Shown in pieces: positions 11,162 to 23,900 of a stretch of 64,000 nucleotides of DNA. The position numbers and the translations under genes were made by a program. The notes beneath the pieces are model-generated. The model was not told the DNA's origin. It did not search any database and saw only the letters and a program-made list of their open reading frames with translations. Each line of letters opens with the position of its first letter. Positions within the stretch are counted from its first letter, which is position 1. Origin of the DNA: Cynocephalus volans. Taxonomy: Eukaryota > Chordata > Mammalia > Dermoptera > Cynocephalidae. Where the stretch lies: contig NC_084474.1 in NCBI RefSeq assembly GCF_027409185.1, positions 95,573,861-95,637,860 of the forward strand, in the 5' to 3' direction.

Positions 11162-12472
11162 GGGGTCTTCAAAAAGTTCATGGAAAATGCATATTATGAA
11201 AAAACTGGGCACAGATAGCAAGATTTTTTCGCACCAAAATAAACTCATACTAAGTTGTTATCGCATGTGTGAGCAGGATAGGATGCTCACTGGAGCAAGA
11301 ACAAGCAGCAAATTTATGGTGAGGCTTGGGTGGAAGTATGGTGAAATCACTGATGATTACGAGAAGTTTATGGGGACAGTGCCCCAGAGTAATCAGCGCT
11401 TTACAAATGGACAGCTCGTGTCAAGCAGGAACGAGACGGCGTTGACGACGAAGCCCACAGCGGCAGCCCAGCCACGTCGGCTTCTGAGGAAACACGAGTC
11501 CTGTCCGTGTCCTAGTTGCAGAGGACTGACGAGTAAGAGCAGAAGCAACGGCCACCACCACAAACATCTCAGTGGGTTCAGCTGTCACGATTCTGACTGA
11601 AACATTACAGTTGAGCAAACTTTCTGCTCCACAGGTGCCCAGACTGCTGCACCCAGACCCCCTGCAGACGAGCGCGGAGCTGTCAGTGGGACCCGTACAC
11701 GAGGGGGGCCGCGATCCTGAGCATGATTGTGAAGAACTGTGACGGGAGATGACACAGGGCTTGCCAGCACGATGCTGAAGACAAAGCACAGTCAGAGCCG
11801 CGGCCACCAGCAGGTGGAAGTGATCCAGTCAAAGAGAAGCGGACGGTCAAGAGCGCAGGTCACGGCAGCAGTTTTCTGGGATGCTCAAGGCATTTTGCTT
11901 GCTGACTTCCTGGAGGGCCGAGGATGGTAACGTGCTGATGTGAGAGTGTCGTGAGAAAGTTAGCCCAAGCCTCAGCCGCAGAACCCCTGAGGAAGCTTCT
12001 CCAGAGTCTTCCCACACCGTGCTCCTGCTCACGCCTCTCACCAAGCGAGGGCCATGTTTGGAGAGTTTCGATGGGAAATCACTAGGCATCCCCCTTACGG
12101 TCCTGATCTGGCTCCTTCTGGCGTTTTTGTTCCCTAATCTTAAAAATCTTTAAAAGGCACCCGTTTTTCTTCAGTTAATAATGTAAAAAAGACTGCGTTG
12201 ACATGGTTAAGTGCCCAGGACCTTGAGTTCTTTAAGGATGGACTGAATAGCTGATATTGCTTACAGAAGTGTCTTGAACTTGATGGAGCTTATGCTCAGA
12301 ACTAAAGTTTACATTTTTTATTTTTATACTGTGATTCCATTTCTCCACTTTTTTTTTTTTTTTTTAAAGATGACCCGTAAGGGGATCCTAACCCTTGACT
12401 TGGTGATGTCAGCACCACGCTGTCCCAAGTGAGCCACAGGCCGGCCCTTCTCACTAACTTTTTGACGTCCCC
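11162..12472 (+). mobile_element. Mariner-family DNA transposon, copy 1 (defective)
   Basis: The left terminal repeat has CAAAAAGTTCATGGAAAA and the right end a degenerate inverted copy. Six-frame fragments match mariner transposase in order: VTGDDTGLAS, then VFWDAQGILLADFL, then YGPDLAPSG. They are split by stops and frameshifts, so no transposase can be made. A SINE sits at its right end (12345-12446). An almost identical inverted copy lies at 34613-35926. It abuts the MaLR-type LTR at 12473. Confidence 0.85.
12345..12446 (-). repeat. tRNA-Ile-derived SINE inside mariner copy 1
   Basis: Reversed SINE whose body ends in AGGCCGGCCC, with a T run at its left. The flanks carry a near-match duplication (AGTGAGAA / AGTGGAGAA on the minus strand), so it inserted after the mariner. 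Confidence 0.85.
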
Positions 12473-12790
12473 GCATATGTCTTACAGTTCCGGAGGCTGG
12501 GAAGTCCGATATGAAGGTGCTGGCAGATGCAGTTCCCCGTGAAGGCCCGTCTGTGGACAGCTGTGTGCTCACGTGGCCTTTCCTTGGTGAAGAAAAGGAA
12601 GCTCTGGTGTCTCTTCCTCTTTTTATGTGGGCATTAATCCCATCGTGGGGACTGCACTCTCATGATTCCTCTAAGCCCAATGACCTCCCAAAGGCACCAC
12701 CTCCAAATGCCATCACTGGTGATTAGGACTTCAGTCCATGAATTTGGAAGTCCATAGCAGCACCCACTTTTGGAACCAATTTCTAAATTA
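12473..12790 (-). mobile_element. MaLR-type LTR fragment
   Basis: Reversed LTR with the phrase CAGTTCCGGAGGCTGGGAAG, then ATCACTGGTGATTAGGACTT, familiar from MLT1/MST-like LTRs. Its start is missing where it meets the mariner. No viral genes. Confidence 0.6.
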
Positions 12791-12869
12791 GCATTTGCTG
12801 AGTAACAACCCACCCCACAAGCTAGTGGCTTAAAATGATACAGTGTTCCTAAGATCCTTAGGTATTAGT

Positions 12870-13050
12870 ATTCCACTGCAAGAATATTCACAGATTGTTT
12901 ATCCGTTGTACTGTTAGAGGACACCTGGGTTACTTCCAGCCTGGGCTACCTGAATCCAGCCGCCGTAAGTATTCCTTCATTTCTCTTTGCTGTGCACCTA
13001 GGAGTGGACTTGCTGAGTCGTGGAGTAAGTGTGTATTTGGCTCGAGGAGA
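12870..13050 (+). repeat. Old L1-type fragment
   Basis: Contains CACCTAGGAGTGGACTTGCT, matching a common L1 3'-UTR segment. From 13050 to 14740 I see no gene or clear repeat; the overlapping open frames are not conserved-looking. Confidence 0.5.
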
Positions 13051-14761
13051 AACTGAGATTATGGCATTTTTAGTCAAAGAAATATTTTATGTCAGCAAAT
13101 AGTTATCTTTCCCATTATTGTTTCCCTCCTTGATATATTTACATAGTTTTTCTCTGCCCAAAATGTGGTAAGTTTTCACCTGTAGACTGTACTTTTTGTA
13201 CATTGTGTGTTCACGTTTTTATTCAGATAGTTCACCAGTCTGAAAAGGCCTTTTACAATCTGTAGAGACTGTCAGTCCAGAGAATTAGTTCAAAGAGTTT
13301 AAGTTGTCGCCTGTGAGAAGGGGCACTGAAACAGCGAAGTGAGCCAGGTCACAGCCTCAAGCCTCAAAGGACAGAAGCACGCGTGTGCGGGAGGGGATGG
13401 GAGGCTCTGCTCAGCGGACCTGAGACCGGGCAGGTAGTGTCCTTACAAGCTCTCCAGTGAATTATATTCAGCTGCATGAGCATGCAGGTGTGGATGGTGG
13501 GACCCAGGGCCCTGGAGAGGGGCACCCTGGCACAAGAGTCCCCAGAGCCCTCCTGCCCCCAGCCCCTCCCTGGGCTGGGCCCAAACCACACAATGTGGAG
13601 AAGGAAGGGGGCAAATATGGCCCTGGGAATTCCTGGGTTTAATTTCCAGGCATGAAGTAGTCCCTCGTCTGTATGGTAAGGGAAGGCCCGCCTTGTCCAT
13701 CTCCGCGAGGACAGACTCGAGGCGGCAGCCAGGCCTGCGTGCACACTGGTGCCCTTCCTGGGGGCAGGCCCCACAGCTGATGCCCTCACTGCCTCCCCGA
13801 CCCATGATTTCACTTTTCTACAGATCTTGTCTGTGTACAAGCACAGGAAAGCCTTGCTGGGATTGGGTGGGGACGGGAGAGCCTTGGGGTCCCTGGAATC
13901 ATTCTCAGTTACTGTGATGTGAGCCCAGGGCCTCGTTGATGGGAATCAGCTGGGCCCTGTGACCGGAGAGGAGCAGCTGGACTCTGCTGAGTCCTGGGGG
14001 GCAGCCGGCCCCAGCTCATGGCTGGTGGTAGCAACACCCCAGCCACAGTCCCCCATAGCAGGAGCACCTTAGGCCTGGTGGGTCCACAGAGGGCCCTCTC
14101 ACACATGAACTGAGGTCCTTTGGGCTGAGCAGACCTTGCACAGAGAGCCACCTTGCAGGAGCCATGGGGTGGGTGGGAGCCCCAGGGAGAGTGCCAGTGT
14201 GAGGGAGCAGACAGCCACAGAGGTGGCTCGGGGGAGCAGAAAACTGAACGGCAGGACAGCAGCTGGACCCAGAGTTGCAAAGGAGACAGAGGACAGCCCA
14301 AGAGGTACCAGGAGAGCTGCAAGAACATAGGCTGGGAAACTGAGGCAGGAGGACATTGTAGGAAAAGAGCTTGGCATAGCTGCGGTGAGCTGGGAACCAC
14401 AAAGTGGCTGCTGGGTTGAGTGACGAGGCAGGCACTGGTGGCCTTGCAGAGAAACTCGGGAGGGGCTGAAGGACTCTGCGAGGAAGCCAGGCCCCCTGCG
14501 GAGAGAAGAGAGGCAGGAGGGCCCTAAGGAGACATGGAACCCTCCTACCCCAGGGCCCCCAGCCTCAGAGCACATGGGAAAACGCTTTCCTCTCTCTTCC
14601 CAAAGCAGGATTTGGTGCGAGGGCTGGCCTGGGGTGCTACTGGGATGTGAGGGCCGAGGACATCATGCGAGGACAGGGCTTGGTCATGGCCTTTCTTCTA
14701 TAAGATGACACAACAAACGCTTGTGCAAAACGTTTCATTGTACAAAATTCTCCAATATTGC

Positions 14762-14767
14762 TTTAAT
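14762..14767 (-). terminator. TOP1MT: Poly(A) signal candidate of TOP1MT
   Basis: ATTAAA on the minus strand, about 55 bases past the stop codon. It implies a very short 3' UTR ending near 14740. No AATAAA is closer. Confidence 0.55.
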
Positions 14768-14822
14768 AGTGAAAAAACACAAAAGAAGTTTTAACGGATA
14801 AATGGCAGACAGACATAACCAT

Positions 14823-14925
14823 TTAGAATTCAAAGTCTTCGTCTGCCATGGCGAGGGCCCAGGCGAACTTCTCCCTCTGCGTTTTGTTGTAGATCTTCTC
14901 CACGGGCACCCCGAACCTCTTACAC
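14823..14925 (-). CDS. TOP1MT: TOP1MT exon 14 (C-terminal, stop TAA)
   Basis: Encodes [18 protein letters not shown] and onward to the end ADEDFEF, the conserved type IB C-terminus just after the active-site tyrosine. Acceptor CTCCACAG lies at 14926-14933, phase 2 in. Confidence 0.95.
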
Positions 14926-17900
14926 CTGTGGAGAGGATGGCACAGCCTGAGAAGCCAGCACCTGCCCCTCCAACACCAAGGTGCTCGGAAGAGAGTGTTA
15001 GCTTCAGCACAGCAGGGAGACCAGAGAGGCCATGCACGGCCTGGACCTGCTCCTCCCAGGCCCCCACCACATGCGTGCCCCCCCCATCCTGAGGGTGTCG
15101 GGGAGGCGAACACTGCACCTGCTGTGACCCAGGTGTCCCCCAAATGGGTACTCAGAGGACACCCAGACCTAGCTACCTCCCGTTCCCAGGTGTGGGCTGG
15201 GCACAGCCTTGTGACTCCGTGTCCCAGGCCCCCACCAAGCCCTGCACTGGCTTCAGGCTGTGTGTCCCAAAGCTCCAGGGAAGAAGGACAGATGACACAG
15301 GACTCAGCAGCAGAGACAGATAGGTCACAGGAAGGACCGGATGACCACAAGGGGCACATGGGACAGGGGTACAGAAGACAGGGCACTGATGGGACAGAAG
15401 CAGAGCCTCCTCTCAGGCCCCTCCCAGGCTGCACGTGGGAAGGGCAGGCCCAGGCCCACGCACCAGGCGATGCTGATCCTGGGGTCCAGGTAGTTGAGCT
15501 TGGACGTGCCCAGGGCCACCTGCTTGTTCTCCTCCTTCTCTGTGGCCTGTGTGTGCAGCCTCACCAGCTGCTCCTCCAGCTTCTCCAGCAGCCGCTGCTT
15601 CTTTTCCAGGAAACTGGCAAAAGAAGAGAACTTGAATTGCTGCGCTGGACCATGGAGGGGAGGAGCACGTGGGCCGAGCGCCCAGGAGACCTGCACTTCC
15701 TGCTGGAGACCTGGGGCTCAGGGTGGGGACAGCCCTAGTCCCCCAGTACCCTGTGGTCTAATGCCTCAACACCTCTCTCTCTCACATACATGCACATGCA
15801 CACACACCACTATTAAAAACATACCTATGCACCTCAGGACACTTGTCATGAAGAGAAAACTTTTACCCTTTAAGAACCACAGCCATAGCAATCAAGTGTG
15901 AAAGAGGAGACATCACTTCAGAAACAAATATGGGAATACTGTGAATAACTGCACACCAACAAATCAGATAACCTAGATTAAATAGACAAATTCCTAGAAA
16001 GACACAAACTACCAAAACTGACTCAAGAAGAAACAGAAAATCTGAACAGACCTATAACAAGCAAAGTGACTGAACCAGCAATTTTAAAACTTCTCTGAAA
16101 GAAAAACCCAGGCCCAGATGTCTTCACTAGTGTAGAATTAATTCTATCAAACATTTAAAGAAGAATTAACACCAATTCCTCACCAACTTTCACAAAACAC
16201 TTCCTAACTCATTCTCTGAGGCCACCATTACCCTGATACCAAAACCAAAGACATCATAAGAAAACTATAGAATATCCCCATGAATATAAATGCAAAAAAT
16301 CCTCAACAAAATACAAGCAAACTGAATCCAGCAATACATGAAAGAGATTATACAACTAACCAAGAAGGATTTATACCAGGAATGCAAGGATGGTTTAACA
16401 TCCAAAAATTAGGGTAATAACCAAATCAATATTAAGAAAGGACAAAAACCATGATCATCTCAATAGATGCAGAAAAAGGATTTGATAAAATCCAACATCC
16501 TTCATGATATAAAACACTCAAAAGTTAGTAATAGAATTGAACCTTGTTAACTCAATGAAGTTTTTTAACATCTAAAAAACCCACAGTTTACATCAATAAT
16601 ATTCAGTGGTGAAAGAGTTTAAGTTTTGCCCCTAAGATCAGAAACAAGAATATCCGATCATGTAACTTGTACTTAACATTGTACTGGAAGTTCTAGCCAG
16701 GGCAATAAGGCAAGAAAAATATAAAAAAGGCATTCAGGTTGGAAAGGAAGAAGTAAAATGATCTCTATTTGCTACAGTATGACCTGGTATACGTAAAATC
16801 ATAAGGAATCCACTAAAAAACAATTAGCACTAATAAATGAGTTTATTGGGGTTGTAGAATACAATATAAATATACAAGCATCAATTGTATTTCTACATAT
16901 TAGTGTGGAAGAAAGCACAGCAGGTCTGACCATCCCTAGAAAAGCTCACAAGGCGGGCCCTCGGCTGGTATCTGGAACTTGGATTTCAGGAGGGTCCCCA
17001 CCACTCTAACTCATAAGAGTTTGCCAACTGAAATTAAGAAAACAATTCCATTCACAATAGCATTAAAAAATAAAATACCTAAGAATAAAATAAAATTTAA
17101 ACAAAAAAAGGGTAAAAACTTTACACTAAAAACTAAAAACTTTGTTGAGAGAAATTAAAAACCTAAGTTGTTCAAAGACATTGTGTTTACAGACTTAACA
17201 TCGTCAAGATGGCAATACTCCTCAAAGTCATCTACAGAGTCAATGCAGAATCCCAGCTGGCTTTTTTGCAGATATTAACAAGTGGATCTTAAAATTCATG
17301 TGGAATTTCAAAGGACCCTGAATAGCCAAAACAATCTTTATAGAGAAAAACACCTCCTAATTGCAAAACTTACAGTAATAATGACTGAGTGGTCCTGGCA
17401 TGAGGATAGACACAAATGAACGTGAATAGAATTCTTTTTTTTTTTTTTTTTTTAAAAAAAAGATGACCGGTAAGGGGATCTTAACCCTTGACTTGGTGTT
17501 GTCAGCACCAGGCTCACCCAGTGAGCTAACCGGCCATCCCTATATGGGATCCAAACCCGTGGCCTTGGTGTTATCAGCACCACACTCTCCCGAGTGAGCC
17601 ACAGGCCGGCCCAACGTGAATAGAATTCTAAGTCCAGAAATAAACCTACACATCTACAATCAACTGATTTTCAGCAAAGGGGCCAAGACCACTCAGTGAG
17701 GAAAGAATTGTCTCTTCAGCAAACATACTGAGACTAATCTGGCTACCCACATGCAAAGAATGAGGTTGGACCTTTACCTCAGGCTACAAACACAAATCAA
17801 CTCAGAATGAATCAATGACCTAAATTCAAGAGCTAAAACTATAAACATTTTAGGACAAAACTTAGAAATTTATCTTCATGACCCTGGGTCAGACAAAGCC

Positions 17901-20900
17901 TTCTCAGAAACACCACCAAAAGGGCAAGCAACAAAAGAGATAAAAATAAACTGGACTCATCAAAATTTTACAACGTGCTTCAAAGAACACCAGCAAGAAA
18001 GTAAAAAGACAACACTCAGAACAAGAGAAAACAGTTGCAAACCACATTTGATAAGGGATTTGTATCCAGAAAATAATGAGTTCCTGTAACTAAACAATAA
18101 AAAGACAAACCACCCAACTGAAAGATGGACAAAGGACTGGAACAGACATTTCTCCAAAGATACACAAATGGCCAACAAGCACCCAAAAAGATTCTCAGCA
18201 TCGTCAGTCATCAGGGAAATGCAAATCAAAGCCAGAGATGCCCCTTCATACCCACTAGTGTGGGATCAAGAAAAGGGAGGGTGACCAAAGGTTGTGGAGA
18301 GATCGGAGCCCTCAGCGTCTGCTGCGGCGACGGGAGTCGGTGCAGCTGCTGTGAGAAATCCGGCGCTTTCTTAAGATGTTGAACGTGGAGTTACCAAATG
18401 ACCCAGCAATTCTACTCTTAGGTATATGCCAAAGGGAAACAAAAACATGCGAAAGACTTATCGACAGATGTTGACGGCAGCGCCATATTGAGTCAAAAAG
18501 TGGAGACAACCCGAAGTCGTGTGTTCAATCCATATGATGAAACGTTATCTGGTCATAAAAGGGAATGAAGTTCTGACACGCACTACTACGTGGGTGAACG
18601 TGGAAGACATCGCGCTCAGTGGAAGAAGCCAGACACAAAAGACCGCACACTGTATGAGTCCATTTCTCTGGAGAGTCCACAGCAGACAAACGTACAGAGA
18701 CAGAAAGTACATCGCCAGGGGCTGGGGGAGGGCATGGGGAGCAGCTGCTGGTGGCTTCAGGGTTTCTTTCTGGGGTAATGGAAATGTTCTAAAATTGATT
18801 GTGGCGATGGTTGCACCCCTCTGAATATGCTAAAAAAACAAACACAAAAACCCACCGAAATGTATATTTTAAATGGGTGAAATGTGTTATGGGGCCCAAC
18901 AGCCCTGAGCCATGTGGCATGCTAACCCGGTGGCTGACGGGCCACACTGAGGCCAGGGCTTCCCTTTGGGTGGCTCTGTTTGTCTCTCCTTTGTCCAAAA
19001 ATTGTAGAGTTTGTACTTTTAAAAGTCACAAAATAACAACTGAAAACAAAAACAAGGGAAAGCTAAGTCCAGGACTACCATGCCCAAGTCCAGACAGGGA
19101 GGTCCCTGGACACTCACCTTCTGGACGCGCCGTCCCCCTTGGTTTTGAAGTCAGCTGTCGCCTTCTTCAGCTCCACCTTGGCCTCGGCCACCTGCTCCTT
19201 CTTCATCTCGATCTGCAAAGGGAAAGGGGCCCAGGCAGGACTGCTCCTGTCCCCACCTGTTCCTGCCCCCGGGACTACCCTGGGAGAAGGCCCTGCTGAG
19301 GAGCACAGCTGAGCCAGCCCTAATCTGGTCTGTGACTAAACAGCAGAATACAGCCAAGAGGGCTCCAGGCCCAAAGATGCCACCTGCTGCAGCTGCAGAA
19401 CCTGAAGCACCCCCCGCCCAGGGCCCCTGCCCCACTGACTCCTTCCTGGACCAGAACACACAGACTGGGTCCCGCCAGGAAGACCAGGGGCAGCGCCGGG
19501 CTGGCCCCCAGCCTGAGCCGAGCTGGTCTCTGCTGGGGGGCAGGCTCTCCCTCAGGGCAGCTGCCTCCTGACTAGGGCAGCCCGGGGCAGCCCTGACTCA
19601 CCCGGCACCACCCCAACGACTGCACCCTCACGTCCACCCATAGGGGGCTCACCCAGCCTGTGAGCGAGCACCAGGGGAGCAGTGGAGGAAGAGGAGCCAC
19701 GCGAGCCTGGCCCGGCTCCCGTGAGGGGCTCCCTGCGGAAAGCCATCGCCGTCTGCTGCATACCTTCGCCTGCAAATTCTTCATTGACTTCTCAAAGGTC
19801 TTGGGAGTTGCTCGCTGATGGTTGCAGAGAATGGCCACGGCCCGGTTGGCCCGACTGTAGGACAAGATCTTCGCAGCCGTGCTGTCTTCAGCTGAACAGA
19901 GACACTCCGTGAGCAGCAGCCGCTGAGGACAGCTGTCCCACTGTACCCGCGCTGAGCAGCCTTACTCGACCAGCACCACACAGAGCCCTTCCACTGACAC
20001 AGATCCTCGTGGGATGGAGACCAGGGCTGAGGGGTCAATGACCCGTCCAAGGCAGCCCCACAGACTGGGGCCAAGCAGGCAGAACCACAGTAACAGCGCC
20101 ACGGCAGATGTGGTAGGCAGGTGCCCAGGAGTCACACAAGGGGCTGGCAGGGGGCCCAGGGGACACTTCCATCCTGCAGGCAATACTACAGGGCCAGCTT
20201 GGGCCCCCCAGGCTCCCAGGGAAGGAAGCAGCCCAGAGTCAGAGAAGGCACAGGCTCAGGGGTCCTCCCCAGTCAGCAGCCTCCATACAACGCAGAGATC
20301 TGTTTCCAGGACAGTGTGCAGTGTCTGGCCTCAGTGGACGATGTCCCAACAAGGTACTGTCATTATTCCCACTGTCCACTCATGAGACTACGGCTTGGGG
20401 TTTTTAAGTACTGGCCTGAGTCACCGTGCAAGCAGCCCAACATCCTCCTGCCGCTGTCTCCACACCCCTCCTGCACCTGCTGAGTCCCATGTCCCGATGC
20501 TTCCACATCAGGGTCCATCTGTCCTAGGCCTGCCTCAGGTGGCCTCACCAGGTTGTTCTGGACAACCCCAGGATCTCCCTGGTTTCTTCTGCAAGGGGCT
20601 CCCCACGTGTTCTCCTCTGCGTCCCCACCTCCAAGCCCTTCTCTTTGGCACCTGCCCCAACACTTCCCTAGCTCCCTGACACCATGCTCAGAGCTGCACA
20701 GGCCCCTCTAGCTCGGGATGGGGGCACACAGGCTTGGATTCGGCAGCACAGGGTCCACACTACAGCCTGACCAGACCCCAAAAGGCACCAGGTTTCAAGC
20801 CTCCTGAGGAAGCCCTGCTTGGGGGCCTGGGTAGGCGGGGGTCAGGCCATGGGCCCTGGCCAGGGCTGAGCATAGGAAGCAGCATGGATGGGGCCAGGAG

Positions 20901-23900
20901 GGCGTTATGGGCACATCCCGCCCCCATCACGTCTGACTGGAGGAGGGCAGCCGAGGGTTGCCGAGGGTTGGCTCAGAGGTGCCCTGTGCCAGAGATCTGT
21001 GTCCCCTCTGCTCCCTAAAGTCACCAGGCGGACGCATTGTCAAGGGCAGAGGGAGGAAAACCCCACACAAAGCCTGAAGAGCATCCCCAGGAGCATGGCA
21101 GAGAGGCAGGAATGGAGAGGCCCAGAGGCCGAGCAGGGGAAGAATGTTCAAGCACTCAAGGGGAGAGAGCAGAGGGCTGAGAGGTGCCTTCGAGAACTGA
21201 TCAGAGGAGCAGAGACCGAGGCCAGGACCGGGCGAGAAGGGAGCTGCATGGGGAGCCGGCCCTGCGGGGAACACACAGCTGGGGATGCCCGGGGCCCACG
21301 AGCAGATGGGCTCCTTTCTGTGCTGGAAGCCAGCGCCTCCCTCCTCCTCTGCTGGACTCCGGCCACACAGCACCCTTCCACCAATGGCACAGCACCCTTC
21401 AACCAATGGCACAGCCCTGCGTCAGCCCACCATGCATGTCCCCAGAACAGGGCCCTGCACCTGCCAAGGCACAATCGTCAGGCAGCTCCTGCCTGAGAGC
21501 CCTGCTTGGGGCAGTGGGCACGCTGGCCACTGCTCAGTGTATGGGCGTGGGGACGTGGTCAGCACGGGGGGACATGGTCCACAGTCCGCGCCGGGGGTGG
21601 GGCCTACTCACCGCTGGTCAGCTCCCGCAGCTGCTCCTGCAGAGTGATGGAGGCATTGTAGGTCCGGAACACCTTGGCCGTCAGCCCGCACATGAGGTCC
21701 TGCAGGTGCTTGTTGAGGGTGGCCGTCTGAGCACAGTAGAAGGAAACAGGTCTCTATGAATGTGGTCCCTGGGGAGAGCAGTTTCACTGTGCCATCCCAG
21801 CCTCCGAAAGGACAGAGGGCAGGGGATTTCAGCAGGGAGGGGCAGAACAAAGACAGCCCCGGGCCTTCTCTAAAGAGCACAGTGAGTTCGGCTCATGCTC
21901 TCCTGGCCCGCGTCAAGACGGCGTTTGGAAATAGAAAGAGACTTACGGTCAGCCTGTCAAAAAGGTCATCCCCAGGGTCCTTGTTCTCCATGAACAGCTG
22001 TAAATTCTTGTACACCTGAAAGAAAGAATCTCAACCCTAGAGCTTTGCTCAGACAAGATTCATAAGATGAAGGCAAATGGGAGAGAGAAGCAGCCTCTTG
22101 TGAGACAGAGCACCCAGGAGCTAAAGGAGGGGCTGAAAGGGCATCTGCACGTCCAACTCGCCGCCTGCGGGAGCCCCAGGTGTCACCAGGGAGGTGAACC
22201 CAGTGCAGCCACCTCCTCGTTCACAGCTGACCCCTGAACTCATGTTTCCCGCAGGAGGGCACAGAGGGGAAAGGGCTCTGCTGCACACTGGCTGAGCTGC
22301 AGAGCACGCGGGCGCTCCAGCAGGCAGGGCTCAGCGAGCAGGCTGCACGCTCCACCACGCCTCTCCCCAGCTTGGAAGAGAGCACCCAGAGTTAGCGCAC
22401 CCCATGAGGACAGGGACAGGGCAGCCAGACCCGAGGCCACGGCGCGCCGGCACTCACAGGCTTCTCCACGGGTACCCTGTTGTAGTAGCGAATGGAGTCC
22501 TTGCCCAGGAAGTCCAGTTCCACAACGTGCTTGCAGCCACCGGCCTCCGGGTGCAGCCGGACGTGCTCCACGCGCAGTGAGCAGCAGCCCACTGTGTCCG
22601 CCGTCTCGCCACCCTCCTTCTCGTTCCCGGCTCTCAGCGCCAGCTGGCGAGGGCGGAAACCTGTCAGGGCGTGCAGAGTGCACACGCACACCCGTGCACA
22701 TGCACACCCCTCTCCCAGGCACAGCCAACGTCCCTGCACCAACGCCACCAGCAGGCCGTGGTTCTGAGACCACCGTGATGAGTGGCAGCAGAAGGTGACT
22801 TGGAACAGTGGCCCACACCTTGTCAATGAAGTAAAGGGCCACCGCCTGCTGCCGCCTCTTCATTTCCCGCGACTTCCAGTCAGCCCGATACTGAGAGCGG
22901 ATCTCCTCGACAACACCTTTCAAGCGTCGAGCTGTTTCATACTTTTGCCAATCTTTCTCCCCCTAAATAAAGAAAATAAGCAGTAAAGGAAACTCTTCGC
23001 AGTCCTGTGGAATAGAGGAGAAAGCCGTCCACTCTCCACCACGCGTCTACGCTCCTGGCACGGTGGGGTCAGAGGCTGTGGCAGCAAGGCCCAGCCTCAG
23101 TGAAATCTGAACTAGTTGTGAATGTCTCTTCCTGATTTTAAGATGTTTGGCCACTGGGCACAACATGACCTCAGCAGCAGCTGGAGGGGCCCACGGGCTT
23201 CTCCACCCGCCACTCTCCCATCTGCTCTGCACTTCTGAGCTGCCTCCGGGCTCTTGCAATGGGGGTCCCAGCCGCACCTTCAGCTTTGAGCTCGGGTTCA
23301 GCATGATGTATTTGATGGAGTTCTGGATGTTCTCCGTCCACGCTGCAAGCCACGTGACGGTGTTGTCCGAGCGCACCTCTCTCCACTGGTGGCCTGCTGG
23401 GGGCTCGGGGATCTTTGAGTCCCTGCAGCAAAACATAATCTCAAGGCCTTGTGCTATGAGATATGAGCACAATGAGCATCACTGCATGACTGTCCCATAC
23501 GGTGGCCCATGGTGGGCTCCTGGCCAAGTCTGGCTTCAGGAGCGGCCTGCCAGACTGCCTAGACCAAAGCAGCTACCCAACCCACCTCCCGTATACATGA
23601 AGATCAGGGTGGGACCAAATGCTGAGGGCCACCCTGGCAAGGCTGAGTGCTTGCATGAGCCTTGCAGGTCTGACCTGTAGGTTCCTGCTGCCCGAGTCCC
23701 CAGGGCTGCTGGCACCTGGCACACTGGTCCCATGACGCAGGATTACTCAGCACCACCAAACCTTTCCACGCCCCACTGCTCACAACTTTCTGCTAATAAG
23801 TTCAAAACACTGATGTGCTACTAGACTGACCAATCCAGAGTATTCTGAAAAAACATATGTTTAAAACATGCAGGAAACTTTCTTGGTTGGGAAACGTGTC

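Noticed and set aside
11187-11600. 137-residue mariner frame as an active transposase
   Set aside because: The transposase is split by stops and frame changes in both copies, with conserved blocks in different frames.
20888-21496. 202-residue plus-strand frame in TOP1MT intron 10
   Set aside because: Intronic and antisense, no domain, and it contains short tandem repeats (CACCCTTCCACCAATGGCA-like) near 21370.
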